From contig NC_068357.1 in NCBI RefSeq assembly GCF_020536995.1, forward strand, positions 58,196,276 through 58,260,275: 64,000 nt of DNA, in the 5' to 3' direction. A program made the translations under genes and the position numbers. Of the stretch, positions 13,564 to 24,947 are shown piece by piece; the first letter of the stretch is position 1; every line of letters begins with the position of its first letter. This stretch comes from Dreissena polymorpha (lineage: Eukaryota > Mollusca > Bivalvia > Myida > Dreissenidae). The notes below the pieces were generated by a model that was not told the DNA's origin, searched no databases, and was given only the letters and a program-made list of their open reading frames with translations.

Positions 13564-16500
13564 GAATGACACGAAAAAAGTCTCACCTCGGGCGGACCAA
13601 ACGAAGGACTGGATTGCATCACACTTCTGAATTCCTACCGCCAACAACCTCGCCTTTTCGAACAGCAATGAAACGAAAATTAACACCAATGAAGTCTCCA
13701 ATTCAGCAACCCTTTCGATCTCCTTTGTATAAAGCAAAACGAAAATCGCACCGAGAACTATTTAAAGACAATGATAATCGCGATACTAACTGGGTTATTG
13801 ATATGAACTCTCAAATTCAAAGTGACAACGCGCCAAATCCAATGAATGATATTTTTGACAAAGAGGAGAACAACAATAAGTGCAGTGCAACACAAACACA
13901 GAATGTTACCGTTGAAAATTGCACACAAACGGAAAATGATTATGCATCAAATATACTTACCAACCCTAATATAGCAAATAACATCGCAAAAGAATTAAAG
14001 GAAATGGTGGACGTTGTTGTTGAAAAGTTATCATTACATTCAAAACTTCATTTAACACTGTTAACTTTCTTCAAACTGATTGTGATGGATTTATTTCCAC
14101 TTGATAATATTGCTTTACTGTTGTGGTCCGATGTAGTGCGATGGTTTGATACATCAAATACAACACATATGCGATACAGTGAGGACACAAAACTGTTTTG
14201 GAAAATAGGGTGGCGTTTGTTTGGTTGTCGATTTGTAAATTTTATGGCTGGATTCAAAAACCAGTCTGAATATTCGCTGGGTATTTCTGAGAAAAGTAAA
14301 TATAGTCCAAAAACTTCAAAGATAAACTTTGCTGTTCCAGATATCAAAGTGCTTCGTTCTTTTGATCGTTTTAAGTGTGACAGCCAACGTGACCCTGGGA
14401 TTTACGATGATGTAATTTCATTGCTCGAACAGAATGCAGGTCACATGTCATTTTGTCTTACATTCGATGGCAAAAAACTCAAACAAGGTTTAACACAACA
14501 ATTTGGCGACGTTGATCTAATTGGATTTGAAAACGGACCAACACTAATGGAAAAAAGATCAATTTTGCAGCAGACTACTGAAGACTTAAGTGTATTATCC
14601 TCACAAATCCGGAGTCAATTTGACAAGAAAGTTCCTTTAAAAAGGTTGCCAGATGAGCTGAAAGCACAACTCAAGCATTTTCTCTTGAATATGCTTAAAA
14701 CTGTGTCAACAGGAAAACATGAGATGGAGCAAATAAAAAGGAAAAAAGAGTATGCCAAAGATAAGTTGATGGAACGAAGTGATGAAACTAACTGGAGAAA
14801 TGGGAAGTTTGGTTATGCGATAAGTGCCATTATTGCATACATCTATGACATTGACACGTTTGTTGGGAAATCTGAGAAAGTTATTCGAGAAATATGCGTG
14901 TGTGTGGCTTCACTCAATGGAAAATTGTTTGTGGATGATAGGAACGTTAGCTTAGAAAACAACAGTGCATTTTATGCTATTGATGAACTTCAAAATGTGG
15001 ACGAAAACTACAGTACAAGATTAATCAAGCAGAGAACTGAAAGGTGGTTTGAATTGCGTGCATCAGCCAAGATTACCGGCAGCACACTGTACAAAGGGCT
15101 TGGGTTTGATGGTCTGAAAAATCAGAAAGACTATTTTGAAGGTCAGTTCTGTGGCGTCCCCAGCAAAACACCATCTGAATACATAGCTAATGCAATGAAG
15201 CATGGTCAAGATAATGAAATCAATGCCGTAGCAACACTTGTTGGCAAGATTTTGCCTGTCGTTTTGCCTGATTTAGTTTACTGTGAAGAAGGCTGTGTCG
15301 TGGTGCATGACGAATGTCTAAACCCATTTTTAGTTGTTTCACCAGACGGAAGTCTGCGACGAGACGTATCGATGAAAAGTTCAGAATATGCAGTCGAAAT
15401 AAAATGCCCAATACGTGACGTACATTATGAGTTCCCAGAAAGATACCTGCTGCAATGTTTATCTGAAATTGAGGCACTTGATGTCGGAAAACTTATATAC
15501 TTGTCCTGGACCGACACATTTACCTCTGTCTTTATCGTTGACAGGAATAAATCTTTGTTTGCTAAGGCGATGCAGCTCGCAAATTCATTATTTGGTGGTT
15601 CCAAGATAGAGATGCCAACTAGGTTGCCGGATCAAATAAAACTTCTCAAAGAAGAAATGCATACATGTTGCAAGACAATACCATTGATTGGACTCTTTCC
15701 ATCTGCAGTTGTTGGAAACCCTAAAACATGCTCTGACCAAGAAAGAACTGTATATGATATGACTTGCCTTTTAGAATCAGTACAAGACTTTCACGCCAGA
15801 AGATATGAACTTAAAAGAGAAAAGGCATCAGAATCGATTGTGTTTATTTGTTCTGACCTAAATAGAAGTTGGGATAAAAACACAAGGTATAATGTTCCAG
15901 TTGCGTGGTTAACAAAGGGTTACAGTCTCGACACACAGACAATGAGACAAATATCAGAGGGAGTACATATGAAGTGTCATGCAGCTGGTATACACATTCC
16001 ATGTCAATCCTTTGATGGCCAGTGGCACAATATTGTTACTAGAACAATCGACAATAAGCCTCTGACAATACTTCAACTCCAGAAAGATGTATGGCGAGAA
16101 GTTGAGCAAATGCGAAAACAGACAATAATCACTAAGTTTCGAGAAATCAATACCTGTCCAACTTGGTTTGTCGCACAAAATGACAAGTTCAAACGAATAA
16201 TTGTGAGCAATTACATAACGGATGTGCCAAAAATAAAACTTGAAAGAAACAAACCTTCAACAAAAGAAAATACAATAGGAGGGACACACGAAATTCGAGA
16301 AGATTCAAATGCATGTATTGATGTTAGAGATAACTCGGACATACAAACAAACTCAACGGAAGAAGACGTAGTAGAGAATGAAATGTTGACAACTCCATAT
16401 AGTGTCACCGACAAAGATGCACGTTGCTTACTTGCTTTATTAAAGTCAGACAAAGCAAGCAACAACAAAGGTCAATGGGATGACAAAGAAGAAGATCACA

Positions 16501-18792
16501 TTAAAGAAAGTATGTCTATGTCAATGAAACTTAAATGCATGCGAGATGTAGAGCTTAAAGTTCTTGTAAGGTACTTTAGAAAGACGCGAAACTTGACACT
16601 GAACGAAACGGCAACTAAAACTCGCAAATTAGAAGAACTTTCAGGAATGCTTGGACTATCAAAGCCTGAAACGGAAAAAGGATCTTCGAAAAGGTCTTCG
16701 AAAAAACAGTATCACACCAAATCATTGCGTGATTTAGCAGTCAAAGTACTAACAACTAAAGTTTCAAAGCAAGCATTAAACTGTGCTTACGCAGAGATCA
16801 TTTGGAACGATCAGTATATCAAGTGGAAATCTGAAGCTCCAGTTTTGGACAAAATTAGTATTAATGAGACTGGCATTTCTAGAGAATGGTTCTACCACCC
16901 AGAGTTCAGTACAGCCAGAAATCAGCTGGAAGTGAAGTGTATCGATGCCACACATTTGCTTACACGAACAAGAAGGAAATGTTGTAAAGGTGGTCTTGAT
17001 GGGTTAAGCAATAGTGCTTGGAAAAGAGTTGCAAGAACGGGGAAAACATTGCTGACTCCAATCATGGTGGATGACATTACAGATCCTATGTCATCTGCGA
17101 TGGCTGCAACCCACTTCTCAGACAAAGTTGAATCAGAAATGCGTCAAATGGGGGAGATCGAATCAGCAGATTTATGCAGAGACATTCGAATGTGGTGGGA
17201 GGCAGAGGACTGTTCGGGAATCCCGGCGCTTGAAAGGTTCAGAATGAGAGAGAGTCTTCGAAAACGTCTCTTGTCTCATGTTGAGTTCTTCAAATTTCCA
17301 CCACCAACAATGAACGTTGCAGGATGGCCAATACAGCTCTGGGAGGCACTACTGTCACATATCGATGCCAAAACCATGCTGTACGAACTTTGCCATGGAG
17401 GCTGTTACAACGTTAGAGCGTTTAGTAGTCTAATTGGAGAAACATTTTTCTCTGAACTTGTTCTCCATGACAAGACCGGATGCGGCACTGTTTCTGCTGC
17501 CGAGTTTGGACGTTTCATTGGAACAGCAACAGAGCAGCTGCATATGCGTCAAGACCCAGACAGGTAAGTTTATATTTAAAAACATTTAATGACTAGATAA
17601 GTATGTGTATGTGGTTTCTTACCAGTACATCTCTAGTTGGGTTGGAAATACTATTGCCATTTTTGAAATTTCGATTGCCCCGGCCAGGGATCGAACCGGG
17701 ACCAGACCACTGAATTCGTAGACCATTGTGTTACCACTCGACTACCGTACCACCATTCTATATAATAATTTACCAAATAAGTAGGTAATTGTTACAATCA
17801 ATAATCAGGTATTTGAAGAATATCGTTTACATTGCATACCAAAATATATAGGTATGATATAATTCAAACCGATTGTGTTCACATTGGCTTTCAGAAAATA
17901 ATCTAAATCAAATTTTATGATTTCAGGAAGTTTTTTTACCGTACTAGTCGCTCCCATGTGTATGGCTTGACTGGATCAACTGAGAGCAGCACTGCACAGC
18001 CGACCAACAGTGACGGATGCAATACGCAACAGCAGAATGACATCATTCGAAAAATAAGATTAAAGTAAGCCAAGATCCTGTGATTTAAAATTATTTAAAA
18101 ATGTTTTAGGTTTAGAGATGTCTACAACAAAAATCTTTTTAAAATGAATCATTATTTAATTGCCAGGAGACAGTCAACATTTATTTTATTTTAAAGGTAT
18201 GCTTTGTACACTGAGGCACGTGCTCAGAAAATGCATTGTAATGAAGAGGATTATATGTGTCTAATGCAGATGTTTCCTAAAATGTGAAATTCGTTATATA
18301 AACTTATCAATACGTAATATTCAACAGGATTAATTTGCATCTGTCGTCAAAAAGGTTAATTGCCAAGTTGAAGAAGATCAATTTCATGTATTCACTAAGA
18401 GTCTAGGACACGGGTTCGAACCGTCGACGAGTACAGGGGTCATAATTGCCTGAAAATGATACTCAGTACTGTTAATAATTCATGATTCGACATAAAATGT
18501 GATTACATTTTATTGTCTTTGCTTCGGATGATGTCAAGCTGAAAAACTCGCTCTCAGTAAATAAGATGGTAAATGTTGTAAAATAAATAGTTTTCGATAA
18601 CAAATATCATGTTTCAGGGACCACGAATTTGACATTCCAAAACGGAAGGAACCTAAACGAAAATTTGACACCGTGTCAACAAGCAGAAACGCTCTCCAGA
18701 AGGGAACGTTGGGTGTCCGATGGGAGAGGGCAAGACGAAATGACAGCAAAATGCTTCTAACATCAAAAATGGGAATTGACATTGACCCGTAA
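13564..18792 (+). CDS. 1,436-residue YqaJ-type nuclease protein of the large element (3 coding exons)
   Basis: Coding exons are 13566-17563, 17927-18064 and 18618-18792. The 3' splice sites (TTTTCCTTTTCAG, GATTTCAG, GTTTCAG) and 5' sites (CAG|GTAAGT, AAA|GTAAGC) are good, and the three segments keep one frame for 4,311 nt. The ATG lies two bases after a 3' splice site, so a 5' non-coding exon is implied. Residues about 490-640 look like a YqaJ/lambda-exonuclease (PD-(D/E)XK) domain: W494 in RTERWFELRAS, E551 in a GxxxE helix, D594 in VSPDG, E611 and K613 in VEIKCP, and Q630. Flanking it are conserved-looking blocks that could belong to an RNase H-like transposase: FDGKKLKQG (D301), SFDGQWHN (D817) and DATHLLTRTRRKCC (D1127). 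The N-terminal 130 residues are basic and polar, and a Lys/Ser-rich stretch lies near 1040-1060. Its place in a TIR element suggests the mobility protein. The nuclease call is firm; the transposase role is inference. Confidence 0.9.
17673..17754 (-). repeat. tRNA-like (SINE head) segment in intron
   Basis: Read on the minus strand it has an A-box-like TAGTCGAGTGG and a B-box GGTTCGATCCC at tRNA spacing, but the T-stem pairing is imperfect. It lies in the intron between the first two coding exons of the YqaJ gene. A decayed tRNA-derived SINE is more likely than a working tRNA. Confidence 0.6.
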
Positions 18793-19824
18793 AAGGAAAT
18801 CATAATATCATACGACAGTTTGTAGTTCTTTAAAAGACAGCTGTCATTTTTGATATTCGTTAACCAACGTTACCTATATTGATTCCGTGTAATGCTACTG
18901 AATTTGATTTTGTGTTGCTCTTTCTATGTTTATGCATTGAGGAGCTACCAATATTGGGGCCGTATAATATGCTGCCTATATTGACGCTGTGGGATGCTTC
19001 ATTTAACGAGGCCTACCGGTATATTCAACCTTTTTGGGGGATTTGAAACAACAACAGACATATTGGATCTAACTTTATTTTGTTTGCTGTTATTTGTTTC
19101 AAGTTTTAAAATTACAGTTTCTAAAAAATGCCATGTATCTTGTATCTTGTTAATTAAAAAAAAGGTATCTTTCTTTTAGTTGCATAATGATAAATAATGT
19201 GGACCTATAAGGAGAGAGGTATCATGAAGCAAATAAAACAATCGATTCCTCTTATTCTGCAAGACATAGTTTTCATTTTAGGTGTATACCATTATCTTTT
19301 GATCCGAAACTTTAAATATAATAATAACTATTGACCTTTACATGGGCGCCTTGCAAATCACTAGTGTCTTCATATTGGTCATACAATATAATGTCTTTAT
19401 GTGTAACGTGAGAATCCTGACAATCTTACAATATGATTGTTGGAGATAATACTTAAAATAAAGCTGAAGGCATACTACATCCATGACAAAGTACACTTCA
19501 CCGAGATAAGTCTAACTATACTGTGAAAAACATTGAAAAACCCAGCGGTTGAACGCAAACAAGATCAGTGTCTTTAACAACAAAACGAACCAAACATATG
19601 CAGATTAATTGTTTTATTGCTGCAAAGAATATTCCGTATCGCAATAATAGCTTATACGCAAAACATTAAACTGGCCTATGTGCAACTTGAGAAGGAATTA
19701 CAGATTTACATGTAATTGTTGACAATTCGCACAATGATTCCAATGAGACAAAAAGCTAACTCACCAAAAATATATTTTAATCATATTGATTCGAAATAGA
19801 TAAACAAAAATCGCAGATTACAAA
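18793..19824. other. 3' flank of the YqaJ gene
   Basis: Non-coding. Candidate polyadenylation signals AATAAA lie at 19232-19237 and 19457-19462. No other feature is recognised. Confidence 0.45.
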
Positions 19825-20066
19825 TGAGTCTCGCTCTGTGAAAAGGGGGTTTAATGCATGTGCGTAAGGTGTCGTCACATATTAGCCTGTGCATTCCGTA
19901 CAGGCTAATTAGGGACAAACCTTTCCGATAAACTCGATTTTTGCTCAGAAGAGACTTTCTTTTAACAAAACATATCATAAAAGCGGAAAGTGCCGTCCCT
20001 GATTAGCCTATGTGGACTGCACTTTACGCACATGCATTAAACCCCCTTTTCACAGAGCGCGGCTCA
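19825..20066. mobile_element. Dreissenid-type TIR element, copy 2
   Basis: Ends TGAGTCTCGCTCTGTG and CACAGAGCGCGGCTCA, with internal blocks ATTAGCCTGTGC and GATTAGCC. Non-coding. It is inserted between the two convergent genes of the large element. Confidence 0.93.
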
Positions 20067-20091
20067 AATGTATATTCCAGCGGATATGGTG

Positions 20092-20645
20092 AGATCAACA
20101 ATAATCACAGATAATCAACATAAATTACAATCATTTTGAAAAGATCAACAATAATCACAGATAATCAACATTAATTACAATGATTTTGAAAAGATCAACA
20201 ATAATCACAGATAATCAACATAGATTACAATGATTTTGAAAAGATCAACAATAATCACAGATAATCAACATAGATTACAATGATTTTGAAAAGATCAACA
20301 ATAATCACAGATAATCAACATTAATTACAATGATTTTGAAAAGATCAACAATAATCACTGGTTATATAAATCACAATTAATCGGTTGAGATCAACAATAA
20401 TCACAGATAATCAACATAAATCACAATGATTTTGATAAGATCAACAATAATCACAGATAATATAAATCACTATTAATAGGTTAAGATAAAAAATTCACAG
20501 ATAATCAACATAAATTACAATTATTTTGATAAGATCAACAATAATCACAGATAATCAATATAAATCACAATTCATGGGCTGAGATCAACAGTAATCACAG
20601 ATGAGCAATAATGAACACAATAATTTGTATGAGATCAACCATTAT
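20092..20645. repeat. 49-bp tandem array between the convergent genes
   Basis: About eleven copies of a unit starting GATCAACAATAATCACAGAT. The first copies are almost identical; later ones are shorter and more diverged. It lies between the 3' ends of the YqaJ and zinc-finger genes, directly after the nested element. Confidence 0.95.
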
Positions 20646-20886
20646 CATAATCATTTTAAATTAGAATGATAAATATTACAACAATAATCTTATTAAAAAC
20701 AGGAATATCAAACAAAACAACACAAGATAAACGATATGAAACACAATGTTTAAGACGCAAAAACACGCGTAATACTATATATTATTGTATGACAGTCTGT
20801 ATTTTCAATAATTAAGAAAATAACCACGGCACATTGGTAAGAATTAAAAATAATTCTTGGTCTTATCATCGTCATGCAACAGATGA

Positions 20887-21841
20887 CTAGGCCCGGTGCT
20901 TTGCAGATCTGTGCTTTGATAGACTACTGCGGTGCCTGTACCTCTTTTCACACATATCACAAGCAAAGTTTTTCTCTCCATTGTGGGTGGCAAGGTGGGC
21001 CTGAAGGTCAATTTTCTCCCGGAGCGTTGCATTGCAAATTGAGCAGGTAAATTGCTTTGCAGCAACCTCCCTCCGGACGTGACGATTCAGGTCATCTTTG
21101 GTTGAAAACTTTTTGCCGCATTGTTCACAGGGGAACGGCTTTTCAACACCATGAATGCTGCATCTATATAACAAAAACAAATGGAACTGTTGAATTATTA
21201 TTCAATACAGAAAAATACACACAGAATATTATCCATAACAATGTGGAACTTAACAAAATGATGGTCGTCAGAAGCGCTCCAGATAAGGCGCGTTAACGCG
21301 TATTTACGCATTTCAAAATCCAAAATACGCATTAAATAATATGTTTAAGGGTCCAATTACATACGTGAAGTATCGGAACGCGTACATTCTGGATTTATAC
21401 GGTGTAAATTCCAATTGTTCAGTGACAATTTGCATTGAAATTTATCTGGACAATTATGGTCGTTAAAAACTAAATACTATAATGAGCACACCAATATGCA
21501 CCACACTAGTAATAATGTGTTAAGTGTTTTAAAGCCGGCTTTTTTCGAAAACACCATTCAAAACATTTTAAATAGTGCTTTGCAACTAGGTTATAAAAAC
21601 ATACTTTCGCTCAGAATGCAATGACCTATGTTGAATTGTATCTTGATTTTTAAACCGACAGAACCTAGCATTGTACTAAAAACAAACAAAATACAAACCT
21701 GTGTCTGTTGAACGCCTGTTTTGTGTAAAATGTTTTTCCACAACAGGCGAATCGTCCAGTCCCTCTGTGGCGCTTATCATGAAGCTTTAACCCCCACTTC
21801 GATTTAAATGTCTTTCCACAGATTTCACACACGAGCGTCAT
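20887..21841 (-). CDS. 139-residue C2H2 zinc-finger protein of the large element (2 coding exons)
   Basis: Coding exons on the minus strand are 21699-21841 and 20887-21163, 420 nt in one frame. The first opens after TTTCATTACAG with the ATG four bases in, and its donor is CACAG|GTTTGT. The second follows TTATATAG. Fingers 1, 4 and 5 fit C-x2-C-x12-H-x3/4-H (CEICGKTF, CSICNATL, CDMCEKRY). Finger 2 has its two cysteines adjacent (FACCGKTF), and finger 3 lacks a second histidine at the usual spacing (HVRREV), so two of five fingers look unable to bind zinc normally. The gene is convergent with the YqaJ gene inside one TIR element and probably starts in the right arm. A DNA-binding role, perhaps end recognition or control of the element, is inference. 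A captured host finger gene is the alternative. Confidence 0.85.
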
Positions 21842-22239
21842 GTTTCTGTAATGAAAGAATTACTTTTTGTTAAAATATATTTCTAAAATGTTTTTATAAA
21901 GTTTTAAAGACTACACCAAAAGAGATATGAAACGCAAGTGATTGGATGTGACACACTATCTGCTATTCTTTTCGTCACAGTTCAATAAACATGCGTGTTT
22001 ACTAATGCACGGGATTTTCGTGAGTTTTGGCGCGTTTAGCGTCATTCGAGGTCCGCTTAAAGGAGGCAACGCACGTTGTGGTTCAATATACTTGTAACAG
22101 TACTTAATGTGTTGATAAGCATATTTCCGCTCTGTTTAAATGTCCTCAATTGAAGTTCCGTAGTCATATATTGTGTTGAATAGTTAATATTTTCGTATTT
22201 GTAACCATATCATATTTTAGAAGACTTTCAAAAATGTGT

Positions 22240-22533
22240 ACAGTGTGCGTTTCATTATCCTTTGAATATTCTCGCAACCTGCGTTTGCCATTTCCTATTG
22301 CTCAAGAAATACCAACCTGCGTTTGCAAAACAAAACAAAACAAAAAAATAAGATATTTTTCAATTTGCACCGCTATTTTTGTCATGAATCTTATTAAATA
22401 TATTAAAATGAAGTGTAAAATCATACTAATTCAGTCGTTAAACCAATATTGTTGAAAGAAAATCATCAACACCACATAAACAAACAGCGTTTGCAATGCA
22501 TTTCAGAATTTTGTGTCGAAGTGTTCTCGGAAA
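22240..22533. repeat. Inner right-arm mirrored block
   Basis: Inverted partner of 11258-11529. It shares the block AGAACACTTCGACACAAA and repeated GCAAACGCAGGTTG-like motifs (22275, 22313, 22481 and, in the adjoining block, 22683; minus strand). Confidence 0.8.
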
Positions 22534-22653
22534 GTGGAAACAGTAAAGGCAATGGAATCATTTCAAATAAAAGTTTATTTAGTATACTGTGTCATAGGCT
22601 ATCACTTGTTAAAAACTGAAATTTTGATTATATGAAAAAACAACAAAACTTAC

Positions 22654-22735
22654 CTTAATGTACAAGATTACAATCTGTTTCTGCAACCGGCGTTGACTTT
22701 TGCGGTCACGTGACAAAAGTTGTTCATCCCCGGTG
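22654..22735 (-). promoter_or_regulatory. Candidate promoter and non-coding first exon of the zinc-finger gene
   Basis: Mirror of 11052-11134: the same CACCGGGGATGAAC block, the E-box CACGTG (22707-22712) and a 5' splice-like site CATTAAG|GTAAGT at 22654/22653. Its direction points to the zinc-finger exon that opens after a 3' splice site at 21846. Conservation of both the block and a donor in each arm supports a shared promoter. It is not proven. Confidence 0.5.
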
Positions 22736-23234
22736 TTGTGTGGTTAAATGTATAAAATCGGTATCAACGTCATGTGTTGAAGTCTTGTTTGCGGCTATAA
22801 ATTAGCAATGGCCAAATTCGTTAAAAGGGGAGTAACAAGTCAGCTCATTGAAATTAAAAGGTCTAAATCAACTATTTGTTTGATAGACAATTCTTTCCAA
22901 GGCCAGTCAGTGCCGATTTTTATGTTAATTAAATTCGCTAAACAGTAAAATCACAGAAATCTTAAGGCAATCTAAACAAAAATTAATCGCACGTTTAGCG
23001 ACTTCATTTCAAATGAGTTTTTCTCATTATGACACTTGCCGAATTAGCACCAAAAGTCTCAGAACACGCCACATAAATATTATACAAACAAACCCCATAT
23101 ACACTTATTAAGACATCATTTTACGTACCTAACCAATTAATGTATGCGACAAAGCAGTCAAGTCTTTCCTTATATTTTCCAAAATAGTGATGGTAAAAAG
23201 AAATAAAACTCGAGAATGTTGAAAAGGCACTATT

Positions 23235-23801
23235 GATAATATATAAGGCATTAAAATTACAATTGAATGCATATGTGCCCACATACACTTACAAAGCAAA
23301 GAAATAGCAACATAATGGCTGAAAAAGAATTATAAATTCACTGCCCACATATGGTTTCCTGGTCCTCCCCAGATGGTATCAATGTTTTCCCAACATGGTC
23401 ATTTAAAACGCAAATTTCTCCACAATAAATAGTTTTCTGGAGAAACCCTGCTGAGAGGTTATGGCAGACATGTGAAAGTTTGTATAAATCCTTTAATAAT
23501 TGTAGTGGCTTGCAAATTAAAGCAGTTGTTTCTCCCCTAAATGCCCGAACATGGCCCGTTTTGCCCGATCTTCTACTTCAGGGAGCCACATTGCGCTCAT
23601 TTTTTAAGAAAATTTGTCAGGATTTTTTCTACATGTAGGCCAATACCTTTGTTATCAATGTTAATACACAGTTGTTTCAAATTGGACTTTGAAAAATTTA
23701 TTTTTTCCAATTTACTTACCCTATGTAAGTTCATGCCAAAATGCACAGCACTGTCCCCTATGGTGTTACACGACCCGCAAGGTATCGGGTTTCCTGGGGT
23801 G
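23235..23801 (-). repeat. Right terminal inverted repeat
   Basis: Inverted partner of 8949-9525. It holds a 27-base insertion (about 23583-23609) that is absent from the left arm. Confidence 0.92.
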
Positions 23802-24094
23802 GATTTGTGATCGCATACGGTAGTTTAAACCCTTTCGTGGTGATAAATGTTTGTACTAAATGATCGATGGCAAGCGTTACAAAAGCTTATTTGTATTCCA
23901 ATTTCGACTGCTGATTGTCACAAAACGAATCGTTACGTTAATATTTTCTGAGTATGAGCATTATTCTGCTTGTTAAAAAAAAACACGTCCCTAGCAATAT
24001 CAAAGTACGGACAGTATCGGTTTGACGATGCTTTTGAAGAGGATGGATATATAAAAGCATCGATTTAGTTGATCTACATCATCACAATTGTGTA

Positions 24095-24330
24095 TGTGGT
24101 TACGAAAAAAAATGTGGTACACACGTTTTGGGAACGAAAAAATTATGCCAAAAAAAAAATTTGGTTACGAAAAAAAAATAAAGTACGATAAAAAGTTGGG
24201 TACGAAAAAAATTTGGGAACGAACAAAATTTGGGTACGAAAAAAATTTTGGAACAAAAAAAAATGGGTACGGAAAAAAATTGGGTATGAAAAATATTTGG
24301 TACGGAAAAAAAAATGGGGGTACGGGGACT
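24095..24330. repeat. Degenerate GGTACGAAAAAAATT array
   Basis: Roughly fourteen irregular units of about 15-18 bp of the type GGGTACGAAAAAAATT. It begins about 290 bp outside the right end of the large element. The open frames on both strands are repeat artefacts. Confidence 0.9.
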
Positions 24331-24489
24331 TAGTACCCCTGGGGAGCTTGACCCACAATCGCACATTCTTGGCCCTTTCCTTCAAACATCGGATAAGTAC
24401 CTCGAAGGCAATAGTATGAATACACATTTATGACGTACCATTTGGGTCGAAAGTCAACAAGACCTAGTAGGTGAAAAGAGACGTACAAT

Positions 24490-24530
24490 ATGTACGTCGA
24501 AGTACATTTTTTGTACTTCGATGTACAAAA
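24490..24530. repeat. Hairpin-forming palindrome
   Basis: GTACGTCGAAGTACA and TGTACTTCGATGTAC face each other across a T-rich loop. It is a short palindromic site with no attached gene. Confidence 0.7.
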
Positions 24531-24639
24531 TTGTAATTCGACGTTCAGTCTTTACTGACCCTTGAGTGTTAGCCAATCAGAAGACGCCTTACATCTATTG
24601 CTTTTAGAGATATTTGACATTGCACATTACTATTGTTAT

Positions 24640-24785
24640 TATTATTTATACCAAATTATCCGACTATCGACCGCTAACTAATAGATATTGAGCGTATTTA
24701 TTGAACATAATTATTAGTATTAATACCAAATTATGCGACTATCGACCGCTAACTCATAGATATTGTGCGTATTTATTGACCTGGC
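24640..24785. repeat. Two-copy tandem duplication
   Basis: Two copies of about 70 bp (TACCAAATTATCCGACTATC...), one after the other, with a few differences. Confidence 0.85.
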
Positions 24786-24947
24786 GTGGCGGAATTAACC
24801 TCTCACTTATGCAAATAATGGTAAACCGCTTTTAAGCAAACAGCTTTCAAGCGACTGCAGGCAGATCTGGATCCAAACTGTCCACAATCGCCTTAATGTC
24901 TCTTTTACTGTGACACAGTTCATTTGACTTAAAAATGATATTTAATA

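Noticed and set aside
13001-13622. Overlapping Arg-rich frames on both strands
   Set aside because: They translate the GC-rich repeated blocks of the 11530-13466 element.
18400-18425. tRNA B box GGTTCGAACC in the second intron of the nuclease gene
   Set aside because: No A box at the right distance and no stem pairing.
20460-20640. Possible CRISPR-like array in the 49-bp repeat
   Set aside because: No unique spacers; units are head-to-tail and decay together. This is eukaryotic DNA.
24088-24427. Open frames on both strands, Lys/Asn-rich or Phe-rich
   Set aside because: Artefacts of the GGTACGAAAAAAATT array.
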